Assembly: GCA_005800865.1 (NCBI GenBank) | Contig: SYEI01000309.1 | Span: 1 to 11,298, forward strand | Direction of reading: 5' to 3' | From: Bacteroidota bacterium | GTDB taxonomy: Bacteria > Bacteroidota > Bacteroidia > B-17B0 > Aurantibacillaceae | DNA length: 11,298 nt | Shown here: positions 1 to 6,035 of the stretch, piece after piece | Position numbering within the stretch: position 1 is the first letter of the stretch | Layout of the letters: every line of letters starts with the position of its first letter | Notes under the pieces: generated by a model | What the model was told of the DNA's origin: nothing | Seen by the model: only the letters and a program-made list of their open reading frames with translations | Databases searched by the model: none | Position numbers and translations under genes: made by a program

Positions 1-350
1 ATTGGGCTTCTTACCAAGATAAGATGGTAGCGATTACATGTACCACTGATGCCGTTATACCAACTTGGGCTTATATGTTAGTGAGTATTGCCTTAGAGCC
101 TTTTGCTAAAAAAATAGTATTTGGTAATTTAGAAACGTTGGAGGCTATTTTGTTTAGCGAGGTTTTACATTCTATAACTTATTCAGATTATCAAGATAAA
201 CGCGTGGTGATTAAAGGTTGTAGTAATTTGCCAGTATCTACAAATGCTTATGTTGAGTTGGTAAGAGGACTAAGACCTTTTGCAAAATCTATTATGTATG
301 GTGAGCCATGCAGTACAGTGCCTTTGTATAAAGCGCCCTCTATAAAATAA
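1..350 (+). CDS. DUF2480 family protein, C-terminal part (5' end outside window)
   Basis: The reading frame is open from base 3 to the TAA at 348-350, so the gene begins before the window; the ATG at base 24 is internal. About 115 codons are visible. The protein matches my memory of the DUF2480 family, small soluble proteins found almost only in Bacteroidota. Recognisable blocks are VAITCTTDAVIPTWAYML near the left edge, an AKKIVFGNLE segment, VVIKGCSNLPV in the middle and AKSIMYGEPCSTVPLYK at the end. Cysteines in the ITC, KGC and EPC blocks are possible conserved functional or metal-binding residues, but that is inference. No signal peptide or membrane segment is visible in this part. The family has no established biochemical function that I know of. 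The next gene follows on the same strand after 95 bases. Family assignment is confident; function is unknown. Confidence 0.85.
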   Translation, partial: WASYQDKMVAITCTTDAVIPTWAYMLVSIALEPFAKKIVFGNLETLEAILFSEVLHSITYSDYQDKRVVIKGCSNLPVSTNAYVELVRGLRPFAKSIMYGEPCSTVPLYKAPSIK

Positions 351-389
351 TATAATTTACATTTTTTCAAAAAAGCATAAATAATCATA

Positions 390-415
390 GACATCAGCGA
401 TATCTGCGTTCTATT
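390..415 (-). repeat. Truncated end of an intergenic repeat also seen at 8911-9020
   Basis: Read on the minus strand, bases 415-402 give AATAGAACGCAGAT, followed after six bases by GAT. The left end of the larger element at 8911 reads AATAGGAACGCGGAT, then six bases, then GAT. The two differ by one inserted base and one substitution over this block. The copy here lies in the 95-base gap between the DUF2480 gene and the outer-membrane protein gene and looks like a short remnant. The match is brief, so shared origin is plausible but not proven. Confidence 0.35.
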
Positions 416-445
416 TTAATTGTTTTTGATTCGTATATTTATACC

Positions 446-1201
446 TTGATTTACCAAGTTAAATATTTGATTACCATTTTATTTGCTTTTACTTTTCTTG
501 TAGCTTCGGCACAAGAAGACGGAGGTAAAAGGCTACGTAATACTCGTAAAAATCCTAGAGTTAAAACTCGTATTGGTATTTCTCCAGTTATTGGGTTGTA
601 TAAAACTAATAAAAACCATACTGCAGATACTCGACCAAAAATGGCTTTTAATATTTCGTTAAAGGAAGAAATTCGTTTAGATAGAAACAATAAAGATTTT
701 TTGATGATAGGAGCAGAGTATATGTTTCATGGTCTTAATTTTAACTCTTATTATTTTTATAGCGATAGTTTACAATTATATACTCCCGATAGGTTAAGAT
801 ATAAATATAGTTTAACTATCCATGAAGTAGATTTCCCCATTCAATTAAAACACTCTTTTCAAAAAGAAACGAATACTATTTTTTCGAGTTATATTTTTGC
901 AGGCTATTGCTATAGGTGGTTGATTGAAAGTAATTTGAAAGTAACCGAGAACGGCAATGAATTAGTTAATCAGCGAGAGCCATTAAAATTTAAAAGCCCT
1001 GCTTTTAATTCTGTAAACAGTTCTTTTTTAAATATTGGTGCAGGTTTTCAAAAGAACACCACCTTAATGCACAATGCAGTATATGCCGAAATACAATTTA
1101 GATATGGCTTATCTCCCTTTTATTTTAACGAATCGTTTGCGCCAAGTAGTATGTTTACCAATAGCCATTTTATTATGCTAACCGTTGGCTTTAAAATTTA
1201 G
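446..1201 (+). CDS. Outer-membrane beta-barrel protein with signal peptide
   Basis: The 251-residue product starts with a typical signal peptide: a basic residue at position 6, a hydrophobic stretch at 8-19 and a likely cleavage site after SA at 21-22, giving a mature N-terminus QEDGGK. The rest alternates polar and hydrophobic or aromatic residues in strand-like blocks (for example FLMIGAEYMFHGLNF, HEVDFPIQLKHSF, AVYAEIQFRYGL) and ends in a short hydrophobic strand closing with FKI, as in outer-membrane barrels of the Bacteroidota OMP_b-brl type. Ligand or transport substrate cannot be read from the sequence. The start is a TTG at 446; the frame is open upstream to about 356 but has no ATG, and this TTG gives the best signal peptide. 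A second TTG at 467 is possible. The stop is 3 bases before aroA, suggesting co-transcription. Confidence 0.7.
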   Translation: MIYQVKYLITILFAFTFLVASAQEDGGKRLRNTRKNPRVKTRIGISPVIGLYKTNKNHTADTRPKMAFNISLKEEIRLDRNNKDFLMIGAEYMFHGLNFNSYYFYSDSLQLYTPDRLRYKYSLTIHEVDFPIQLKHSFQKETNTIFSSYIFAGYCYRWLIESNLKVTENGNELVNQREPLKFKSPAFNSVNSSFLNIGAGFQKNTTLMHNAVYAEIQFRYGLSPFYFNESFAPSSMFTNSHFIMLTVGFKI

Positions 1202-1204
1202 TTT

Positions 1205-2446
1205 ATGAACTTAAAATTACATAAAGCTTCAAGTATAAATCATAGTACTATTCATTTACCTGGCTCTAAAAGCATTAGTAATCGTATCTTAATTATTAAA
1301 GCTTTATCGGGTTTGGATTTTGAAATTAAGAATAGTTCCGATTCAGATGATACGAAGCATTTAAACGAGGCATTGGAGTCTTACAAAAACTCAAACCTCA
1401 TTAATGTTGGACATGCGGGAACAGACATGCGTTTTCTAACTGCGTTTTTGTCTTTAAAAAATGGGAGTTATGAATTAACGGGTTCTGAAAGATTGCAACA
1501 ACGCCCTGTAAAAGATTTAGTAGAAGTTTTAAAAACCTTAGGCGCTGATATTAGCTATAAAAATAAAGAAGGATATCCTCCATTATTGATTAGCGGAAAA
1601 CAATTAAGTGGCGGCAAAGTAGAAATTAGTGGCAGTGTGAGTAGTCAGTTTATCACTGCTTTATTATTAGTTGCTCCTTATTTTACAAATGGATTGGAAC
1701 TTACCATTATTGGCGATTTAGTTTCGAAGCCTTATGTAAACATGACGATTGAGTTGATGAAAGAATTTGGAGCATCAGTCATTTGGAAAGATCATGAAAT
1801 CTGTGTTCAACCTGTGCCTTATACTTACACTAAAAAAGAATTTTTGGTGGAAAGTGATTGGAGCGCTGCCTCTTATTATTATAGTATTGCGGCACTATCA
1901 AAACTAAATACATCTTTGTCAATTAGTGGTTTATTTCAAAAGAGTTTGCAAGCCGATTCTGTTTGTAAGGAGATTTATAAAAATTTTGGAGTAACGACCT
2001 CTTACTCAGAAAACGAAATTACTATTGCTAAATCTACTACAGTTTCAAAATCGGAATTAGAGTATAATTTTATTGAATGTCCAGATATAGCACAAACAGT
2101 AGTGTGCACAAGTGTTGGTTTACAAGTTCCATTTACTTTTACCGGACTTCAAACTTTAAAAGTAAAAGAAACCGATAGAATTGTAGCTTTAAAAAATGAA
2201 TTCGCGAAATTCGGTATTGAATTAGTTGTTTCTGATAATTCTATTCAATGGCTAGTAACAAAGAGTTTAAACAACTCAAGCGTTTCTATTGCAACCTACA
2301 ATGATCATCGTATGGCTATGAGTTTTGCTACATTAAGCGTGTTGTTAGATGAGGTAATTATTGAAGATGCCAATGTGGTTTCAAAATCATACCCATTATT
2401 TTGGGAACATTTAAAATCTATTGGAATTAATCAAGCCTCAATATGA
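1205..2446 (+). CDS. aroA: 3-phosphoshikimate 1-carboxyvinyltransferase (EPSP synthase)
   Basis: This cytosolic enzyme joins phosphoenolpyruvate to shikimate-3-phosphate, the sixth step of the shikimate pathway to chorismate. The 413-residue product is close to the usual 427 of E. coli. Visible motifs in order: LPGSKSISNR at 18-27 (K22, S23, R27 bind substrate), AGTDMRF at 71-77, QQRP at 98-101 (R100), SSQF at 146-149, SDW at 217-219, ECPD at 291-294 with catalytic D294, KETDR at 321-325, DHRMA at 367-371 and SKSYPLFWEHL at 393-403 with K394. All catalytic residues I can place are present. The loop reads HAGTDMRF where E. coli has NAGTAMRP, so it differs at three positions, including the proline next to the PEP site. 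The ATG is 3 bases after the preceding stop, and the stop overlaps the next start as ATGA. Confidence 0.96.
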   Translation: MNLKLHKASSINHSTIHLPGSKSISNRILIIKALSGLDFEIKNSSDSDDTKHLNEALESYKNSNLINVGHAGTDMRFLTAFLSLKNGSYELTGSERLQQRPVKDLVEVLKTLGADISYKNKEGYPPLLISGKQLSGGKVEISGSVSSQFITALLLVAPYFTNGLELTIIGDLVSKPYVNMTIELMKEFGASVIWKDHEICVQPVPYTYTKKEFLVESDWSAASYYYSIAALSKLNTSLSISGLFQKSLQADSVCKEIYKNFGVTTSYSENEITIAKSTTVSKSELEYNFIECPDIAQTVVCTSVGLQVPFTFTGLQTLKVKETDRIVALKNEFAKFGIELVVSDNSIQWLVTKSLNNSSVSIATYNDHRMAMSFATLSVLLDEVIIEDANVVSKSYPLFWEHLKSIGINQASI

Positions 2447-2679
2447 GCTACACAGATATAATAAGCACTATAGGAGTTTCATTGATTCTTTTGGCATTTT
2501 TCTTAAATACATTTAAATACTTATCTGATAATAGTAAGTTATATTTTGTGTTAAATATAGTTGGCGGCGCCTTTGCTTGCTATGGAAGCGTATTACTTAA
2601 CTCTTTACCTTTTATTATTTTAGAAGGCACTTGGAGCGTCGTAGCGTTGATTGGTTTGATAAAAACACTAAAACAATAA
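2443..2679 (+). CDS. Small three-helix membrane protein, CBU_0592-like
   Basis: The 78-residue protein has three hydrophobic segments, at about 5-23, 33-52 and 55-74, and almost no soluble part. Its layout matches the small CBU_0592-type membrane proteins as I remember them: an early GVSLILLAFFLN segment (11-22), a LYFVLNIVGG segment (33-42), and P56 followed by ILEGTWSVVALIGL (59-72) with E61 and W64. The function of the family is not established. The ATG overlaps the aroA TGA by four bases, so translation is probably coupled to aroA. No second start fits better. The 3' end runs 12 bases into the end of the opposite-strand gene at 2668-3165. The gene call is confident because of the coupling and the coherent membrane topology; the family name is moderately confident. 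Confidence 0.8.
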   Translation: MSYTDIISTIGVSLILLAFFLNTFKYLSDNSKLYFVLNIVGGAFACYGSVLLNSLPFIILEGTWSVVALIGLIKTLKQ

Positions 2680-3165
2680 ATTCCCCTTCGCTTTTTTGTC
2701 CTTCAAATCTTCCACAAATATTTCATGCACAATAATAAATGCTGGATTCAATTTAATGGCTTCAAAAATAGTGTGATTGTGTAAATAACGGTTGTCGCCT
2801 TTAATAATTAAAAAATAATCTGAGTTTTCTAATTCAGGTAAGAGCTTCGTAGTTTGTTCTACATCCCCAGCAAATAAATCAAATTCTGTTTGTTGAACAC
2901 CTTCTTTTTTAGGTTGAAAAGAAGTTTGATTAGGCAATAAATTAAATTCAATATTTAACTCGTCGTGTATAAAACCATAAAGGGGAAAATAAAAATCTTC
3001 CCCTTCTTTATGTGTAAAATCTAATAAATCGTTTAACTGTAAATCAATATTTAAGGCTTGATTTAATTCGTGCACCACTCTGTAAATACTTTCGGTACAA
3101 GTAATTGAAAAGATATCAAAATCAAAATGCTCTTCAGCATTAATATCTAAACTGTAAGTTTTCAT
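2668..3165 (-). CDS. IPExxxVDY family protein
   Basis: The 165-residue product is predicted to be soluble and lacks a signal peptide. It matches the Bacteroidota IPExxxVDY family: a first block ITCTESIYRVVHELNQALNI at 21-40 (short charged residues then a helix), a middle block with FPLYGF at 60-65 and FNLLPN at 74-79, and the name-giving motif present as LPELENSDY at 109-117, followed by FLIIKG at 118-123. The I and V of the name are L and S here, which is conservative for the first and a real deviation for the second. No biochemical role is known to me. It lies 39 bases downstream of fabI on the same strand, so it may be in a fatty-acid-synthesis transcription unit. The start ATG sits in the loop of a predicted hairpin (3125-3188). 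Its 3' end overlaps the convergent membrane-protein gene. Confidence 0.85.
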   Translation of the reverse strand: MKTYSLDINAEEHFDFDIFSITCTESIYRVVHELNQALNIDLQLNDLLDFTHKEGEDFYFPLYGFIHDELNIEFNLLPNQTSFQPKKEGVQQTEFDLFAGDVEQTTKLLPELENSDYFLIIKGDNRYLHNHTIFEAIKLNPAFIIVHEIFVEDLKDKKAKGNLLF

Positions 3166-3188
3166 TTAGTTTAAGCTGAAGAGCATTT
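3125..3188 (-). promoter_or_regulatory. Inverted repeat placing the IPExxxVDY start codon in a hairpin loop
   Basis: AAATGCTCTTCAGC at 3125-3138 and its exact reverse complement at 3175-3188 form a 14-bp perfect inverted repeat with 36 bases between the arms. A second, inner 6-bp pair (TAAACT 3148-3153 with AGTTTA 3168-3173) can stack inside it with an asymmetric bulge. In the minus-strand mRNA the first arm lies between the fabI stop and the IPExxxVDY start; the second arm is made of codons 10-14 (Ala-Glu-Glu-His-Phe). The ATG at 3165-3163 falls in the terminal loop. The pairing is seen directly. A role in translation control or in ending or protecting the fabI transcript is inference. No long U-tract follows, so it is not a typical intrinsic terminator. 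Confidence 0.5.
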
Positions 3189-3204
3189 ATATATGTGTGT
3201 TATT

Positions 3205-4017
3205 TTATCCTTGAACTTTCTCTAATAATTCAGTACTGATGCCAGTGTTGCTGTAACCACCATCATGATATAAATTCTGCATCGTAACCATACGAGTTAA
3301 ATCTGAGAACATACTTACAGTGAATGCAGCGCAATCATCAGCACTTGCATTACCTAATGGAGATTGCAAATCAGCAAAATCATAAAAGTCAGAAAAACCT
3401 TTAATTCCATTACCAGCTGATGTTTTAGTTGGTGATTGAGAAATGGTATTGATACGTACTTTCTTTTGTTTACCATAATGGTACCCAAATGTACGAGCAA
3501 TACTTTCTAACATTGCTTTAATGTCAGCCATATCTGTATAAAATGGGTAGGTACGTTGAGCACCAATATAAGATAAAGCTACAACAGAAGCATGTTCGTT
3601 TAATGCATCTAATTTATGAGCAGCCGCTAACATTTTATGAAATGATAAAGCAGATACATCAATTCCTTTTTGATAAAAATCGTAATTCAATTCTGTATAT
3701 GGAATATTCTTACGAATGTTCACACTCATTCCAATAGAATGCAATACGAAGTCAATTTTACCACCTAATACATCCATAGATTCAGTATATAGTTTGGTAA
3801 TGTCTTCCATATTGGTTGCATCAGCTGGAATAATTTTAGCACCAGTTTCTTCTGATAATTTATTAATTTCCCCTAAACGCATAGCGATTGGAGCATTAGT
3901 TAAAGTAAAAGTTGCGCCTTCTTCGTGGCATTTTTGTGCTACTTTCCAAGCAATAGAATTTTCATCTAATGCACCTGTAATAATTCCGCGTTTTCCTTTT
4001 AATAAGTTGTAAGCCAT
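3205..4017 (-). CDS. fabI: Enoyl-[acyl-carrier-protein] reductase (NADH)
   Basis: FabI catalyses the last reductive step of each type II fatty acid elongation cycle in the cytoplasm, reducing trans-2-enoyl-ACP. The 270-residue length is normal. The nucleotide-binding N-terminus reads GIITGALDENSIAW at 11-24, the FabI variant of the short-chain dehydrogenase glycine motif. DATN at 66-69 and LHSIGM at 92-97 are further cofactor-site segments. The FabI active site is present as Y150 (LSYIGA), Y160 and K167 (Y-x6-K). The substrate-loop region reads SQSPTKTSAGNGIKGF at 193-208, where E. coli has the shorter IRTLAASGI-type segment; this form is usual in Bacteroidota as far as I recall. The ATG at 4017 has an A-rich leader. 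The gene follows the sulfatase-fold gene by 68 bases, with a possible own promoter in the gap, and precedes the IPExxxVDY gene. Confidence 0.96.
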   Translation of the reverse strand: MAYNLLKGKRGIITGALDENSIAWKVAQKCHEEGATFTLTNAPIAMRLGEINKLSEETGAKIIPADATNMEDITKLYTESMDVLGGKIDFVLHSIGMSVNIRKNIPYTELNYDFYQKGIDVSALSFHKMLAAAHKLDALNEHASVVALSYIGAQRTYPFYTDMADIKAMLESIARTFGYHYGKQKKVRINTISQSPTKTSAGNGIKGFSDFYDFADLQSPLGNASADDCAAFTVSMFSDLTRMVTMQNLYHDGGYSNTGISTELLEKVQG

Positions 4018-4037
4018 TTTATGTGTTTTTTAGTTGC

Positions 4038-4054
4038 GTAAATATACGATTTAC
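4038..4054 (-). promoter_or_regulatory. Possible fabI -7 promoter element with small inverted repeat
   Basis: On the minus strand bases 4046-4039 read TATATTTA, one mismatch from the Bacteroidota -7 consensus TAnnTTTG, and lie 21 bases before the fabI ATG. I see no good TTTG at the -33 position. The same bases are part of a small inverted repeat, GTAAAT (4038-4043) and ATTTAC (4049-4054) around a 5-base centre. This would suit an operator over a promoter, but such short A/T-rich repeats also arise by chance. Confidence 0.3.
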
Positions 4055-4085
4055 TGTTAAATTTTAAGGAAATAAAAGCCTTAAA

Positions 4086-6035
4086 TTATTCATATAAAAA
4101 GTTGTTTTTCCTGATAAAATAGTTAGCAGATTCGTATATCTGCATCATATTTTTCTCCATACTATCTGCTTTTTGTTTGAATTGTGTTTTGTAATTGATA
4201 GGATCTAAATTTTTATAGTTTCTTAAATAAGTTTCTCCGTTTGCTAATGTTTTATAATAATAATAACCTTTATTATCAACGCAACCTATTTTATCATCTG
4301 CCGAAAATACCACATAAGGGTGTTGCTGTTTTAAAATATTAATGCCAAAAGTTTGATTTGAATAATTTGCGCCAATAATTCCCATAACAGTTGCAGGAAT
4401 ATCTGGCTGGTAACAAGGTGAAGAAATCGTATCAGCTTTAAATAATCTTGGTTGATGAATAATGCAAGGAATATGATTATAACTTAAAGGCATTTCGTAA
4501 GTATGCCCCATTGATAAACCATGATCGCCTAAAAAAATGAAAACCGTATTATCGTACCAAGGTTCTTTTTTTACTTGATCTATAAATCTTCCAATACTCC
4601 AGTCAGCATACATGGTGCAATTATCTTGAGGCGTTTCTCCATTTGGTTTAAATGGAATATCTTTTGGTATTCGCCACGGACCATGATCAGAAGCAGTCAT
4701 AACTACTGATAAAAAAGGGGTACTACTTTTTCTGTTATTCGTTGTTTCAATCATTTTATCTAATAAAATATGGTCGGGTACACCTAGCGAACTTTCAGAG
4801 AGGGAATGATCAAAATCGTATTCACTAATAAAATGTTCAAATTTATTGAGTTTAAAAAAACCTTCCATGTTATCAAAATGTGGATCGTGCGTTGTGTAAA
4901 AATACGTTTCGTAACCTTCGTTAGTCAGTAAAGGTCCAAGTCCATTAAATGGAGCCTTCACATAACTCTTCATCGATTTTTCGTCGTATACACTCATATG
5001 TCCAGTAGTGGTGGAAAACAGTCCATTAAAGGTGTGTATGCCAGAAGAAAAAAAATTATTAAAAAACAGAGATTCTTTATTTAGTTTATCTAATTGAGGA
5101 GTCAAATTTTTGCCACCATAGTACCCCATTTTAAATACCGACATACTTTCCATTACCACAATAACGATGTTGTATTTCGTTTTTGTTTTAGAGGTATCTA
5201 TAATTTCTCTGTTTATTGTTTTTTCAAACGGACTTGTAATTCCTAAGTAATTTCTAGTAAAAGCAATGCATTCATCAATGTTTTTAGGTTCGGTATACGG
5301 CTTTTTATTTTTATTATACAGAACTGTTTTCCAAAAAGTAAAATTTGCATTGATAGCAATTTGATTAATGAAATTATTTTGTGATACTATCGATAATCCT
5401 TCATGTAAACCTGAGCGGTCAGATGTTCTGCCACGAGCACCTAAAGTAACCGTTAGCCCCAATAATATAAATGCTACTAATGAAAAGTACCACTTTGGTT
5501 TTTGTTGGTTAACGATTTGAATTTTAAATTCAGAAAACTGCTTTTTACTAATGAAAAAAAATAAGTAGGTTGTGATAAAAAATACAATAAAAAATCCCCA
5601 ATATGAAAAACTGCCAAAAATAACACCAACTGCAAAGTCTGGACTTTCGCTCCATAAAAAGGCTCCTTTATTTAAATGATTTCCAAACTGTTTAAAATAG
5701 GGAATGTCTGCAATACAAATAAGATGATGCAATAATTGTAGTGCAAGAAAACCATAATAACCAATGGTGTAAAAACGGTTTTGATTAAAAAAATAAGCTA
5801 TCGACCATAATAGTGTTGGTAAAAAAGCAATCCAAGAATACACAGCTGTGTCAAATTCAAGTCCCATTCTAAAAGCCATTGCTTTTTCTGAAAAAGGAAC
5901 ATTTCCTACATCTGAAGATTGATTGTAATAATAAAATAGTAAACGAATAATAAAGAAAAACATCAGATTTAAACCATACAGTTTAAATAGGAGTTTGATA
6001 TGCGCTGGTAGTTTTTTTGATAGATTATCAAACAT
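4086..6035 (-). CDS. LTA-synthase-family membrane sulfatase-fold transferase
   Basis: The 649-residue protein has five hydrophobic segments (about 17-36, 66-83, 90-111, 135-162, 183-199) followed by an extracytoplasmic alkaline-phosphatase-superfamily domain, the LtaS architecture (COG1368). In that domain VIVVMESMS at 291-299 supplies the first metal-binding acid (E296). HTFNGLFSTTTG at 334-345 holds the likely nucleophile T335. TASDHGPW at 447-454 and FLGDHG at 501-506 supply the remaining metal-site Asp and His residues. Known members transfer phosphoglycerol or phosphoethanolamine head groups or cleave sulfate esters. A Bacteroidota cell makes no lipoteichoic acid that I know of, so an outer-envelope lipid or glycan is the likelier substrate (inference). 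The TM segments and the soluble domain lack any frameshift. The start overlaps the recN stop by 8 bases, so it is probably translated from the recN mRNA. Confidence 0.88.
   Translation of the reverse strand: MFDNLSKKLPAHIKLLFKLYGLNLMFFFIIRLLFYYYNQSSDVGNVPFSEKAMAFRMGLEFDTAVYSWIAFLPTLLWSIAYFFNQNRFYTIGYYGFLALQLLHHLICIADIPYFKQFGNHLNKGAFLWSESPDFAVGVIFGSFSYWGFFIVFFITTYLFFFISKKQFSEFKIQIVNQQKPKWYFSLVAFILLGLTVTLGARGRTSDRSGLHEGLSIVSQNNFINQIAINANFTFWKTVLYNKNKKPYTEPKNIDECIAFTRNYLGITSPFEKTINREIIDTSKTKTKYNIVIVVMESMSVFKMGYYGGKNLTPQLDKLNKESLFFNNFFSSGIHTFNGLFSTTTGHMSVYDEKSMKSYVKAPFNGLGPLLTNEGYETYFYTTHDPHFDNMEGFFKLNKFEHFISEYDFDHSLSESSLGVPDHILLDKMIETTNNRKSSTPFLSVVMTASDHGPWRIPKDIPFKPNGETPQDNCTMYADWSIGRFIDQVKKEPWYDNTVFIFLGDHGLSMGHTYEMPLSYNHIPCIIHQPRLFKADTISSPCYQPDIPATVMGIIGANYSNQTFGINILKQQHPYVVFSADDKIGCVDNKGYYYYKTLANGETYLRNYKNLDPINYKTQFKQKADSMEKNMMQIYESANYFIRKNNFLYE

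Noticed and set aside
446..2679. Possible novel operon-encoded system of membrane proteins with aroA
   Set aside because: Tight packing is common in this phylum; nothing beyond spacing ties the proteins to a joint function.
3716..4012. Plus-strand open frame opposite fabI
   Set aside because: Antisense to a fully conserved fabI; no independent coding evidence.
4086..6035. Lipoteichoic acid synthesis
   Set aside because: The fold and motifs fit the family, but nothing else in the window or the inferred phylum supports a teichoic acid pathway.
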